In this document: in pieces, positions 28,464 through 36,545 of the stretch
Layout of the letters: every line of letters begins with the position of its first letter
How positions within the stretch are numbered: the first letter of the stretch is position 1
Source: Mesorhizobium sp.
Lineage (GTDB): Bacteria > Pseudomonadota > Alphaproteobacteria > Rhizobiales > Rhizobiaceae
Reading direction: 5' to 3'
Assembly (NCBI GenBank): GCA_004020315.1
Contig: SAQG01000002.1
Location: 393,495 to 457,494 of the forward strand
Length of the DNA: 64,000 nucleotides
Notes under the pieces: generated by a model
The model's input: the letters and a program-made list of their open reading frames with translations, nothing else
Database searches by the model: none
What the model was told of the DNA's origin: nothing
Translations under genes and position numbers: made by a program

Positions 28464-29315
28464 ATGACCACAGCACCCGCCAAGGCGGGGTGGCGGTTCA
28501 GACAGCCGAGCGTGATTCCGGGTTTCGGATTGACGCTCGGCTTCTCGCTTGCCTACCTCACGCTCATCATCCTCATTCCCCTTTCGGGGCTGATCTGGCG
28601 ATCGGCCGCGCTCGGCTGGGCCGATTTCTGGGCGATCGCCACCGACCGTCGCACCATCAATGCGCTTGAAATCAGCTTCGGCACCGCCTTCATTGCCGCC
28701 GCGGTCAATGTCGTCTTCGGCACGATCGTTGCCTGGGTACTGGTGCGCTACAACTTTCCTGGCCGCCGCATCGTCGACGCCATGGTCGACCTGCCCTTCG
28801 CCTTGCCGACGGCGGTCGCCGGCATCGCGCTGACCACGCTCTACGCGCCGAATGGCTGGCTCGGCAGCCTGCTGGCGCCGCTCGGCATCAAGGTTGCCTA
28901 CACGCCGCTCGGCATCGTCATCGCGCTGATCTTCATCGGCCTGCCTTTTGTCGTGCGCACCGTCCAGCCGATCATGGAGGAGATCGACAAGGAGGTGGAG
29001 GAAGTGGCCGCCACGCTCGGCGCCAATCGCTTCCAGACCGTCGCCCGGGTTCTGCTTCCGGGCCTCGCGCCCGCCATCGTCACCGGTTTTGCGCTGGCTT
29101 TCGCGCGCGGTGTCGGCGAGTACGGCTCCGTCATCTTCATCGCCGGCAACCTGCCGTACAAATCCGAGATCGCGCCGCTTCTGATTGTTATCCGGCTGGA
29201 GGAATACAACTATGCGGCGGCGACCGCGATCGCGGCGATCATGCTTGCCCTGTCGTTCGTGATGCTGCTGGTCATCAATCTGGTGCAGACGTGGAGCCGC
29301 AAGCGCTATGGCTGA
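28464..29315 (+). CDS. cysT: Sulfate ABC transporter permease CysT (CysU)
   Basis: A 283-residue inner-membrane permease with the CysT signature N-terminus ([22 protein letters not shown]), six predicted helices and an EAA-loop ([22 protein letters not shown]) that contacts CysA. It forms the channel with CysW. The gene begins 32 bases after cysP and its last 8 bases overlap the cysW start, so translation is coupled. Confidence 0.94.
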   Translation: MTTAPAKAGWRFRQPSVIPGFGLTLGFSLAYLTLIILIPLSGLIWRSAALGWADFWAIATDRRTINALEISFGTAFIAAAVNVVFGTIVAWVLVRYNFPGRRIVDAMVDLPFALPTAVAGIALTTLYAPNGWLGSLLAPLGIKVAYTPLGIVIALIFIGLPFVVRTVQPIMEEIDKEVEEVAATLGANRFQTVARVLLPGLAPAIVTGFALAFARGVGEYGSVIFIAGNLPYKSEIAPLLIVIRLEEYNYAAATAIAAIMLALSFVMLLVINLVQTWSRKRYG

Positions 29316-30192
29316 TCCGGAGATCAAATCCTACGCACCGCACCACGAAAGCCAGTCGGCGGCAGTGACCGAAAGCCGCCCGGCGAAAGCCGTGCTGATG
29401 ATCGTGACCTTTGCGTTCCTCGGCATTTTCCTGCTCTTGCCGCTGATCGTCGTCTTCAACGAAGCCTTCGCAAAGGGCCTCAGTGCTTATACGGAGGCGC
29501 TAACCAACCCCGACACGCGCTCGGCGATCCACCTGACGCTGCTGGTGGCAGCGATTTCGGTGCCGCTCAACATTGTCTTCGGCGTCTCCGCCGCCTGGGC
29601 GATCGCCAAGTTCGAGTTCAAGGGCAAGGCCTTCCTGACCACGCTCATCGATCTGCCGTTTTCGGTCTCGCCCGTCATTTCCGGGCTGGTCTATGTGCTG
29701 TTGTTCGGCGCGCAAGGCCTGTTCGGCGCCTGGCTGAAGGCGCATGGCATCGTCATCCTCTTTGCCGTGCCGGGCATCGTGCTCGCCACCATCTTCGTCA
29801 CCTTCCCCTTCGTCGCCCGCGAACTGATCCCCTTGATGCAGGAACAGGGCAATGGCGACGAGGAGGCGGCGCTGTCGCTCGGCGCCAATGGCTGGCAGGC
29901 CTTCTGGTACGTGACGCTGCCCAACGTCAAATGGGGGCTGCTCTACGGCGTCTTGTTGTGCAATGCCCGCGCCATGGGCGAGTTCGGCGCGGTCTCCGTC
30001 GTGTCGGGCCACATACGCGGGCTGACCAACACCATGCCGCTGCATGTCGAAATCCTCTATAACGAGTACAATGCCGCAGCCGCCTTCGCCGTCGCTTCAC
30101 TGCTTGCGGGCCTGGCGCTCGTCACGCTGGTCTTGAAAACACTTCTCGAGATGCGCTACGGCGCCGAGCTCGCCGCGACGCGCGGACACTAA
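29308..30192 (+). CDS. cysW: Sulfate ABC transporter permease CysW
   Basis: A 294-residue inner-membrane permease. Family segments: [39 protein letters not shown] and the EAA-loop [20 protein letters not shown], followed by [20 protein letters not shown]. It pairs with CysT. The first 35 residues form a hydrophilic cytoplasmic extension. The stop codon directly abuts a palindromic rhizobial repeat that separates it from cysA. Confidence 0.94.
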   Translation: MADPEIKSYAPHHESQSAAVTESRPAKAVLMIVTFAFLGIFLLLPLIVVFNEAFAKGLSAYTEALTNPDTRSAIHLTLLVAAISVPLNIVFGVSAAWAIAKFEFKGKAFLTTLIDLPFSVSPVISGLVYVLLFGAQGLFGAWLKAHGIVILFAVPGIVLATIFVTFPFVARELIPLMQEQGNGDEEAALSLGANGWQAFWYVTLPNVKWGLLYGVLLCNARAMGEFGAVSVVSGHIRGLTNTMPLHVEILYNEYNAAAAFAVASLLAGLALVTLVLKTLLEMRYGAELAATRGH

Positions 30193-30240
30193 TGCATGTC
30201 GCCCAAAAGTGTGTAGCGGTTTTGGGATAACGACATGCAT
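30192..30240. repeat. Rhizobial palindromic intergenic repeat between cysW and cysA
   Basis: Outer arms ATGCATGTCG (30192-30201) and CGACATGCAT (30231-30240) are a perfect 10-bp inverted repeat; inner arms CCCAAAA (30202-30208) and TTTTGGG (30220-30226) are also complementary. I recognise this element as one dispersed in many copies between genes of Mesorhizobium, Rhizobium and Brucella relatives. Transcribed in the operon, it would fold into a long hairpin between the cysW and cysA cistrons. Confidence 0.85.
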
Positions 30241-30260
30241 CGACAAAAAAGGGACGGTTG

Positions 30261-31301
30261 ATGGAAGTTCGCGTTGCCAACGTGCGCAAGGAGTTTGAGC
30301 GGTTTCCGGCCCTCCACGACGTTTCGCTCGACATCAAGTCCGGCGAGCTGATCGCGCTGCTCGGGCCTTCCGGCTCCGGCAAGACGACGCTGCTCAGGCT
30401 GATAGCCGGGCTGGAGCGGCCGACGAAAGGAAAGATTTTCTTCGGCGAGGAGGATGCGTCGCAAAAGTCGATCCAGGAGCGCAATGTCGGTTTTGTCTTC
30501 CAGCATTATGCGCTGTTTCGCCATATGACGGTCGCCGACAATATCGGCTTCGGCTTAAAAGTCCGGCGCGGGCCGACACGTCCGACGGCGCAGGAAATCC
30601 GCCGCCGTGCCTCCGAGCTTCTGGACCTCGTCCAGCTTTCCGGCTTGGAAAAGCGCTATCCGGCGCAGCTCTCGGGTGGCCAGCGACAACGCGTTGCGCT
30701 TGCCCGCGCCATGGCGATCGAACCGGCCGTGCTTTTGCTCGACGAACCGTTCGGCGCGCTGGATGCCCAGGTCCGCCGCGAACTGCGCCGTTGGCTGCGT
30801 GAGATCCACGACGCCACCGGCCACACCACGGTCTTTGTCACCCATGACCAGGAAGAAGCGCTCGAGCTTGCCGACCGCGTCGTGGTGATGAGCCAGGGCA
30901 GGATCGAGCAGGTCGGTACCGCCGATGAAATCTACGACACACCGAACTCGCCCTTCGTCTACGGCTTCATCGGTGAATCGAGCGCGCTTCCCGTCAAAGT
31001 TGAGGACGGCCAGGTCTGGATCGCCGACCGCCCGATCGGGCTGTCCGCGCCGCATGCGTCGCAGGGCGAAGCGACGTTGTTCTTCCGCCCGCACGATGTC
31101 GAACTGGTGGACGAGTGCAATGGCTGCATCGCCGGGACGGTCGCCGCCAGCCGCCGCGTCGCCGGCACCAGACGCGTGGAGCTCGAAATCGGCGGCGAGC
31201 GCCAGCGGGTCGAGATCGAGCTGCCCGTCAACCATCCGGCGGCGCAAAAAAGTCGCGTGGCGTTCCGGCCGGGACGCTGGAAGCTTTTTCCGGCCGCGTG
31301 A
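30261..31301 (+). CDS. cysA: Sulfate/thiosulfate ABC transporter ATP-binding protein CysA
   Basis: A 346-residue ATPase: Walker A GPSGSGKTTL, Q-loop GFVFQHYALF, signature LSGGQRQRVALARA, Walker B VLLLDEPFGALD, switch histidine in VFVTHDQEE, then the C-terminal TOBE-like regulatory domain of CysA/MalK-type ATPases (FFRPHDVELV). It powers the CysTW permease. The frame also opens with a TTG at 30258 directly before the ATG; the ATG is preferred. It is the last gene of the sulfate operon and is separated from cysW by 68 bases containing a palindromic repeat. Confidence 0.94.
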   Translation: MEVRVANVRKEFERFPALHDVSLDIKSGELIALLGPSGSGKTTLLRLIAGLERPTKGKIFFGEEDASQKSIQERNVGFVFQHYALFRHMTVADNIGFGLKVRRGPTRPTAQEIRRRASELLDLVQLSGLEKRYPAQLSGGQRQRVALARAMAIEPAVLLLDEPFGALDAQVRRELRRWLREIHDATGHTTVFVTHDQEEALELADRVVVMSQGRIEQVGTADEIYDTPNSPFVYGFIGESSALPVKVEDGQVWIADRPIGLSAPHASQGEATLFFRPHDVELVDECNGCIAGTVAASRRVAGTRRVELEIGGERQRVEIELPVNHPAAQKSRVAFRPGRWKLFPAA

Positions 31302-31315
31302 TCCCCTATCAGGCG

Positions 31316-31714
31316 CTACACCAGCCAGTTCTCGACCTTCAGGCCTTTGATCCGGTTGAACTCTCCCGTGTTGGCCGTCACCAGGGTGGCGCCCAGTGCG
31401 TGTGCGTGGGCAGCAATAAAAAGGTCGTTTTGGCCAATGGTCTGGCCCATGCCTTCAAGCTCGGCGCGAATCGCGCCGTACTCGGCATCCACCGGCACAT
31501 CGAGCGGCAAGACAGGAATCTCGGCCAGCAATTCCTCGATCTTCTTGAGCAGCTTGGCCGATCCCTTCCTGACGCAGCCATATCGCAGTTCCGAGGCGAC
31601 CACGATGCTGGTACACACGGCGTCGTCTCCCACGCGCAGGACGGCGCTGGTGGCTCTGCCTGCCGGGTTTCGGATCATGTCGCTGATAATGTTCGTATCC
31701 AGCATGAACCGCAT
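31316..31714 (-). CDS. vapC: VapC-family PIN-domain toxin (type II toxin-antitoxin)
   Basis: A 132-residue PIN-domain ribonuclease with the acidic metal-binding residues Asp6 (MLDTNIISD), Glu42 (SELRYG) and Asp97 (QNDLFIAAHA), and the usual C-terminal LVTANTGEF segment. Such toxins cut RNA, often tRNA, when freed from VapB. The ATG shares its first base with the last base of the vapB stop codon (TAATG), giving coupled translation. An upstream extension of the reading frame runs antisense-like through vapB and is not the real start. It resembles NtrR of Sinorhizobium in size and order, but that name is not claimed. Confidence 0.9.
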   Translation of the reverse strand: MRFMLDTNIISDMIRNPAGRATSAVLRVGDDAVCTSIVVASELRYGCVRKGSAKLLKKIEELLAEIPVLPLDVPVDAEYGAIRAELEGMGQTIGQNDLFIAAHAHALGATLVTANTGEFNRIKGLKVENWLV

Positions 31715-32007
31715 TAAAAAAATTCTTCGGATTTGACAGGCATATCGTCGATCTCGGGGAAGTCTTCCTCGGGACCGAGCGGCGGCTCTTTCGCCCATTG
31801 CGCGAGCAACGCCGAGAGGCCAGGTTTGCGGACCGGCTCGATGACCAAGCGATCGCCTTCACGGCTGATCAAGACCTTTTCGCCGGGGAGCTCGAACTCG
31901 ACAGGAATGCGCACCGCTTGGCTGCGATTATTGCGAAACAGCTTCGCCTCTTTCGGTGGAGTTGTTACCTCTTTCGGTGACGTTGTTGAATGGCGGTGCT
32001 GGGGCAT
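31714..32007 (-). CDS. vapB: VapB-family antitoxin (AbrB/SpoVT-like swapped hairpin)
   Basis: A 97-residue protein. Residues 22-60 (KLFRNNRSQAVRIPVEFELP, then LISREGDRLVIEPVR) match the VapB/MazE-like AbrB DNA-binding fold; the acidic C-terminus (PEEDFPEIDD) is the part expected to occupy the VapC active site. The N-terminal 20 residues are Ser/Thr/Pro-rich and longer than usual. GAGGAG lies eight bases before the ATG. A palindrome at 32025-32041 just upstream is the likely autoregulatory operator. Confidence 0.9.
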   Translation of the reverse strand: MPQHRHSTTSPKEVTTPPKEAKLFRNNRSQAVRIPVEFELPGEKVLISREGDRLVIEPVRKPGLSALLAQWAKEPPLGPEEDFPEIDDMPVKSEEFF

Positions 32008-32024
32008 AGCGACGGCTCCTCTGT

Positions 32025-32041
32025 ATATACCACTTGTATAT
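32025..32041 (-). promoter_or_regulatory. Operator-like palindrome upstream of vapBC
   Basis: ATATAC-CACTT-GTATAT, a perfect 6-bp inverted repeat around 5 bases, centred about 26 bases upstream of the vapB ATG. AbrB-type VapB proteins bind such repeats with VapC to repress their own operon; the AT-rich arms probably also overlap the -10 region. Confidence 0.6.
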
Positions 32042-32295
32042 GCCAGATTAAGCCGTGACGCAATCGTCTTGCCAACATATGGGCGGCCGGGGAAGCATCG
32101 TAGATGCGGACGACATCAGCACCGCTGCCCAGGTATCTCGAGAGGACCCTGCTTGAAAGAAAATCCTAACGATGGCCGGGAAAAGGAACATTTTTCTAGC
32201 GATGACGTGGCGAAGCCGTTCTACGTATCTCGTCGCCCACCATGCCTTGCCGCTATGGTTGGGTAATAAGCGCACTGCGTTGGAGGCCTGTTTTC

Positions 32296-33282
32296 ATGAA
32301 GCTATTTTTGCTTGGCGTCGCCACATTAGCCGGCCTGTTCCTCGCATCCTCCCAAGCCTGGTCGGCCGACAAATTGCTTAACGCGTCCTATGATGTCGGC
32401 CGCGAACTGTTTGCGCAGGTCAACAAGGCCTTCATCGCCAAGCACCCCGGCGTGACCATCGACCAGTCGCATGCCGGGACATCAGCGCAGGCGCGTGCCA
32501 TCGCCGAGGGCCTCGGCGCCGATGTTGTCACCTTCAATCAAGTCATCGACATCGACTTCCTGGTCTCGAAGGGTCTTATCTCCGCCGACTGGCAGAAGGA
32601 TTTCCCCGACAACGCCTCGCCTTTCTATTCGCTGCCGTCCTTCCTGGTGCGCGCCGGCAATCCGAAGAACATCAAGGATTGGAACGACCTCGTGCGCGAC
32701 GACGTGCAGGTGATCTTCCCCAACCCGAAAACATCGGGCAATGCGCGCTACACCTATCTCGCGGCTGCCGCCTACGCCAAGGAAGCCTTCAAAGGCGACG
32801 ACGCCAAGGTGAAGGAATTCGTCACAAAGCTGTTCAACAACGTGCCGATCTTCGACTCCGGCGGGCGCGCGGCGACCACCACCTTCGTGCAGCGCGAGAT
32901 CGGCGACGTGCTGATCACCTTCGAGTCGGAAACGCGCGGCGTCCGCAGGGAGTATGGCGAGGACAAATTCGAGCAGGTGACGCCTTCTGTCAGCCTTTTG
33001 GCGGAATTTCCGGTGGCGATCGTCGACACGGTCGCCGACGAGCACGGCACACGCGATCTCGCCAAGACCTATCTTGACTTCCTCTATACGCCGGAGGGCC
33101 AGGACATCGCCGCCCGCAACGGCCTGCGGGCCCGCGACGCGTCCGTAGCCGCCAAATACAAGGCCGAGTTTCCCGATGTCCGCCTGCTGACGGTGGAAGA
33201 TGTCTTCGGCGGCTGGGCCAAGGTCCAGGCCGAGCACTTCGCAGCCGGCGGACTGCTCGACCAGACCTATGGCAGCCGCTGA
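32296..33282 (+). CDS. Second sulfate-family ABC transporter substrate-binding protein (Sbp-like)
   Basis: A 328-residue periplasmic protein homologous to the cysP product at 27403: signal peptide (FLLGVATLAGLFLASSQAWSA), then NASYDVGRELFAQVN, QSHAGTSAQARAIAEGL and NPKTSGNARYTYLAAAAYA. The ATG at 32296 has GGAGG nine bases upstream; the longer in-frame opening at 32242 is not supported. It has no permease of its own and probably feeds the CysTWA complex, perhaps with different oxyanion preference (sulfate versus thiosulfate). The gene is monocistronic, ending in a strong terminator. Confidence 0.9.
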   Translation: MKLFLLGVATLAGLFLASSQAWSADKLLNASYDVGRELFAQVNKAFIAKHPGVTIDQSHAGTSAQARAIAEGLGADVVTFNQVIDIDFLVSKGLISADWQKDFPDNASPFYSLPSFLVRAGNPKNIKDWNDLVRDDVQVIFPNPKTSGNARYTYLAAAAYAKEAFKGDDAKVKEFVTKLFNNVPIFDSGGRAATTTFVQREIGDVLITFESETRGVRREYGEDKFEQVTPSVSLLAEFPVAIVDTVADEHGTRDLAKTYLDFLYTPEGQDIAARNGLRARDASVAAKYKAEFPDVRLLTVEDVFGGWAKVQAEHFAAGGLLDQTYGSR

Positions 33283-33305
33283 AGCAAGCGATCTTCAAAA
33301 TTGAT

Positions 33306-33338
33306 AAGAAAGCCGGCTTTTGCCGGCTTTCTTCGTTT
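33306..33338 (+). terminator. Rho-independent terminator after the second sulfate-binding protein gene
   Basis: A perfect 12-bp stem (33306-33317 AAGAAAGCCGGC, 33322-33333 GCCGGCTTTCTT) with a TTTT loop, 23 bases after the stop codon and followed by CGTTTTC. This is the clearest terminator in the window. Confidence 0.85.
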
Positions 33339-33438
33339 TCGCGCGCTGGAAACGTGATTTTCCGCACTTTCCGGGCGGACCATCCAAAACGTCACGAAGA
33401 ATCAACGTGTTTGTGCCTACTGTGCCATCAGACGGCTT

Positions 33439-33511
33439 GTTTCGCGAAACTGCATCGCGCGACCAAAACGTCATGATTTACACACAAACAACCGCCAGAT
33501 GCGGGCGGTTG
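33439..33511. promoter_or_regulatory. Structured leader upstream of the Rrf2-family gene
   Basis: Two structures precede the regulator gene: a perfect 12-bp palindrome GTTTCGCGAAAC (33439-33450), suited to dimer binding, and an 8-bp stem (33489-33496 with 33504-33511, 7-base loop) followed by GGGGTTTTC, which could be an attenuator or small terminator 25 bases before the ATG. In addition CCAAAACGTCA occurs twice (33384-33394 and 33463-33473). Autoregulation is the simplest reading but untested. Confidence 0.4.
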
Positions 33512-33535
33512 GGGTTTTCATGAACTGAATCGGGC

Positions 33536-33985
33536 ATGCTGACCAAAAAAGGCAAATACGGCCTCAAGGCCCTCGTGCATCTGTCAGGCTTGCCGGTCGG
33601 CCAGCTCGCGTTCGTCAACGACATTGCGGTTGCCAACAACATTCCGAAGAAATTCCTGGATGCCATTCTGGGCGAGTTGCGCAATGCCGGCTTCGTCCAG
33701 AGCCGCAAGGGCAAGGAAGGCGGCTACCGCCTCGCCCGGCCGGCCTCCGAAATCAAGATCGGCCATGTCGTGCGTGTCCTCGACGGCCCGCTGGCGCCGA
33801 TCCCTTGCGCCAGCCGTACCCAATATCAGCGCTGCGAGGATTGCGACGAGGCGACATGCCAGGTCCGGAACATGATGCTGGAGGTGCGCCAGGCGATCGC
33901 CGAGGTGCTTGACAATCGCAGCCTGGCCGCCATGCGCGATGCCGACAATGACGATTTTCCCGTCGAACTGACGTCGCAGATCTGA
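33536..33985 (+). CDS. Rrf2-family transcriptional regulator with four-cysteine motif
   Basis: A 149-residue winged-helix regulator of the Rrf2/IscR family (N-terminus LTKKGKYGLKALVHLSG; recognition-helix region NNIPKKFLDAILGELRNAGF; wing RKGKEGGYRLARP). Four cysteines, Cys91, Cys100, Cys103 and Cys108, are arranged C-X8-C-X2-C-X4-C, compatible with an iron-sulfur or redox-sensing site, though different from the three-Cys set of IscR. Its position after two sulfate-binding genes suggests control of sulfur assimilation. No sulfur or iron gene follows on the same strand. The ribosome-binding site is weak. Confidence 0.88.
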   Translation: MLTKKGKYGLKALVHLSGLPVGQLAFVNDIAVANNIPKKFLDAILGELRNAGFVQSRKGKEGGYRLARPASEIKIGHVVRVLDGPLAPIPCASRTQYQRCEDCDEATCQVRNMMLEVRQAIAEVLDNRSLAAMRDADNDDFPVELTSQI

Positions 33986-34024
33986 CCAGGCGCCCCAAAG
34001 CGAGAATCCGCGCCAGCGACCCGC

Positions 34025-34573
34025 TCATGAATTCAACTCGAACCGGCTCACGACGTCGGCGACAATGTCGGCGATCGGGCGCGTTGCATCGAGCGTCAAT
34101 GCGTTCTCGTCTGCTGCCGGCGCTTCGAGCGTGGCGAACTGGCTGTCGACCAGGCTTGCCGGCATGAAATGGCCCTGGCGGGAACCGACGCGCCACTTCG
34201 CGGTCGCGGGATCGATTTCCAGATAGAGGAAAACGATGTCCCGGCAAAAGCCGCGCAGACGCTCGCGGTAGCTGCGCTTCAGCGCCGAGCAGGCGGCAAC
34301 GACGCCTTGTCCATTGCCGACCGAGCCCGCAATGCGCCGGCCGATTGCGTTGAGCCAGCCTTCGCGCAACGCGTCGGTCAGCGGCTCACCTCTTGCCATG
34401 CGCGCGACGTTTTCCGGCGGATGCAGCCGGTCGCCCTCGACGAAGATTGCGCCCAACGCTGCGGCCAGCGCTTCGCCGACGGCCGACTTGCCACAACCGG
34501 CAACGCCCATCACCACCACGGCCGGCGCGGACCGAACCGGATCCCTCTGCATTTGTGCTGCCTTTTCGTCCAC
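34025..34573 (-). CDS. gntK: Gluconokinase
   Basis: A 182-residue P-loop kinase of the GntK type: Walker A VMGVAGCGKSAVG, then FVEGDRLHPPENVARMARGEPL, which is the gluconokinase fingerprint, CSALKRSYRERLRG, and VGSRQGHFMPASLVDSQFATLE. It phosphorylates D-gluconate to 6-phosphogluconate. It begins 8 bases after the stop of the second sugar permease gene and is the last gene of the LacI-linked ABC importer operon, so this importer probably brings in gluconate or a sugar converted to it. Confidence 0.93.
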   Translation of the reverse strand: MDEKAAQMQRDPVRSAPAVVVMGVAGCGKSAVGEALAAALGAIFVEGDRLHPPENVARMARGEPLTDALREGWLNAIGRRIAGSVGNGQGVVAACSALKRSYRERLRGFCRDIVFLYLEIDPATAKWRVGSRQGHFMPASLVDSQFATLEAPAADENALTLDATRPIADIVADVVSRFELNS

Positions 34574-34581
34574 GATGCGGG

Positions 34582-35568
34582 TCAGCGGCTGGCCGGCGCG
34601 CGGCCATAAAGCAGGAGCATGGCGACGATCACGACGCCGTAGATGATCTGCCGCCCCGCCTCCGGCATCTGCATGACCGAAAGAATGGATTGCAAAAGCG
34701 TGATCAGGATGACGCCAGCAACCGTGCCGAGATAGGAGCCGCGGCCGCCGAGGATAGAGGTGCCGCCAAGCACGACCGCTGCGATCGACGGCAGAAGATA
34801 GGCATCACCCATCGACTGCGCCGCCTTGGAGGCATAGCCGGCCAGAAGCACGCCGCCGAAGGCGGAGAGACCGCCGGACACAGCGAAGGCGATCAGCACC
34901 ACGCGCCGCGTGTCGATGCCGGACAGGTAGGCGGCGCGCTCGCGGTTGCCGATGCCGTAGACCGTGCGGCCGAAGCCGGTGCGGGTCAGCACGAAGACCA
35001 TCGCAGCGCCGATCAGCGCCCAGATGACGACGGCGTTGGGCACGCCCGGAATGGCAAAGCCGGTCGCCAGATAGCGCATCGCCGGGGTCGCCGAATCCTG
35101 CGGTGAGAAGCCGCCCGTATAGACCACCATCAGCCCTTGCGCGACGGCATTGGTGGCGAGCGTGATGATCATCGAGGGAATGCGCAGATAAGCGACTCCG
35201 ACGCCGTTGACGATGCCGATCATCACACCGCAGAAAATGCCGAACGGGATAGCCAGCGCCACGCCGATCGGGCCATAGGCAGCGGCCGCACAGGCCATCA
35301 TCGCGCCCGCCGCCACCGACCACGGCACCGACAGGTCGATTTGGCCGAGCAGGATGACCAGCATCATGCCGGTGGCGATGACGCCGAGAAACGAGGCCAC
35401 CTTGAGCTGCTGCAGCAGATATTCCGGCGACAGGAAGCTGCGCGAATAGAGGCTGCCGACAAACAGCAGCAGCACGATGCAGGCAAAGGCGGTCAACACC
35501 GCCGGATCGGCGCGGCGAATGAACTTCGGCATGCGGCCGACGATGCCGCCGACGGTCGTTTCGCTCAC
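34582..35568 (-). CDS. Sugar ABC transporter permease (RbsC family), second of two
   Basis: A 328-residue permease with the BPD_transp_2 fold (LILLGQIDLSVPWSVAAGAM; YGIGNRERAAYLSGIDTRRVVLIAFAVSG; LGGTSILGGRGSYLGTVAG). The GTG at 35568 overlaps the stop of the upstream permease gene (GTGA), so it is the most likely start; the ATG at 35532 is an alternative that begins MPKFIRRAD. A longer frame reaching back to 36603 is a shadow of the upstream gene. It likely forms a heterodimeric channel with the other permease. Confidence 0.9.
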   Translation of the reverse strand: MSETTVGGIVGRMPKFIRRADPAVLTAFACIVLLLFVGSLYSRSFLSPEYLLQQLKVASFLGVIATGMMLVILLGQIDLSVPWSVAAGAMMACAAAAYGPIGVALAIPFGIFCGVMIGIVNGVGVAYLRIPSMIITLATNAVAQGLMVVYTGGFSPQDSATPAMRYLATGFAIPGVPNAVVIWALIGAAMVFVLTRTGFGRTVYGIGNRERAAYLSGIDTRRVVLIAFAVSGGLSAFGGVLLAGYASKAAQSMGDAYLLPSIAAVVLGGTSILGGRGSYLGTVAGVILITLLQSILSVMQMPEAGRQIIYGVVIVAMLLLYGRAPASR

Positions 35569-36545
35569 AGGAACCACTCCAAGCGGTTGCGGACCCTGAA
35601 CAGGGCAAAGGCGCCGAGGCTGACGGCGATCAACAGGATGACGCCCTGGAACAGCGGCTGCCAGAGCGGATCGAAATCGAATACGAAGAGCAGGTCGCCG
35701 ATGGTGCGGAAGGCGAGCGCCCCAAAGATCGCGCCGATGGCGCTGCCCTTGCCGCCGAACAGCGAGACGCCGCCAAGCACCACGGCGGCGATCGAGAACA
35801 GCGTATAGGCATTGCCGCTGGCATAGGCCGCCTCGCCCGTATAGGTGAAGAAGGTCAGGAATAGCCCGCCGATCGCGGCCAGCAGGCCGGCCAGCGCATA
35901 GGCGGCGAACTTGCCGGGGCGGATCGGTACGCCCGACATGTAGGCGGCCGTCTCCGACGATCCGGCCGCGTAAGCCGCACGGCCGAGCACCGACCGGCTG
36001 AACGGCACCCAGACGACGAGCACGACGGCCAGCAGCACCACCAGGCTCGCCGGCACCATGCCGAACAGCCGTCCGGTCATCGCGTCGGCGAGATCCTCGT
36101 TGACCGAACCGCCAGGGAAGGGTCTCAAGAGCAGCGCGATGCCGAAATAGACCGCGCCCGTGGCGATGGTGGCGACGATCGGCTGCAGCCGTCCGTAAAT
36201 GACGATGGCGCCGTTGATCGCCCCGCACAGCAGCCCGGTGCCAAGCACCGCGACGACGCCGAACGCGGTCTCGATGCCGGTGCCGATGACCAGCCATGAG
36301 GCCAGGCAGTTGGTCAGCAGAAAGATCATGCCGACGGAAAGGTCGATGCCGGCGGTGATCACCACCAGCGTCTGCGCCATCGCGACGAAAGCAAGCAGCA
36401 CGCCCTTGTTCGAAGCCGTTTGCACGACATTGGCGGTAAAGCCCGCCGGATGGTTCGAGGTGTAGATCGCAAACATCACGATGAAGATGCCGAACGCCAG
36501 CAGCGTTCCGCGTTGTTCGGCAAGCCAGTAGCGCCAATCCTTCAC
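35565..36545 (-). CDS. Sugar ABC transporter permease (RbsC family), first of two
   Basis: A 326-residue permease: VITAGIDLSVGMIFLLTNCLASW is the conserved RbsC-family segment, and LGGVSLFGGKGSAIGAIFGALA the C-terminal one. It overlaps the ATPase gene by 4 bases upstream (ATGA type) and the second permease gene by 4 bases downstream. Having two different permeases, rather than one homodimerising RbsC, is like the YtfT/YjfF and AraH-variant importers for furanoses and other sugars. Confidence 0.92.
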   Translation of the reverse strand: MKDWRYWLAEQRGTLLAFGIFIVMFAIYTSNHPAGFTANVVQTASNKGVLLAFVAMAQTLVVITAGIDLSVGMIFLLTNCLASWLVIGTGIETAFGVVAVLGTGLLCGAINGAIVIYGRLQPIVATIATGAVYFGIALLLRPFPGGSVNEDLADAMTGRLFGMVPASLVVLLAVVLVVWVPFSRSVLGRAAYAAGSSETAAYMSGVPIRPGKFAAYALAGLLAAIGGLFLTFFTYTGEAAYASGNAYTLFSIAAVVLGGVSLFGGKGSAIGAIFGALAFRTIGDLLFVFDFDPLWQPLFQGVILLIAVSLGAFALFRVRNRLEWFL

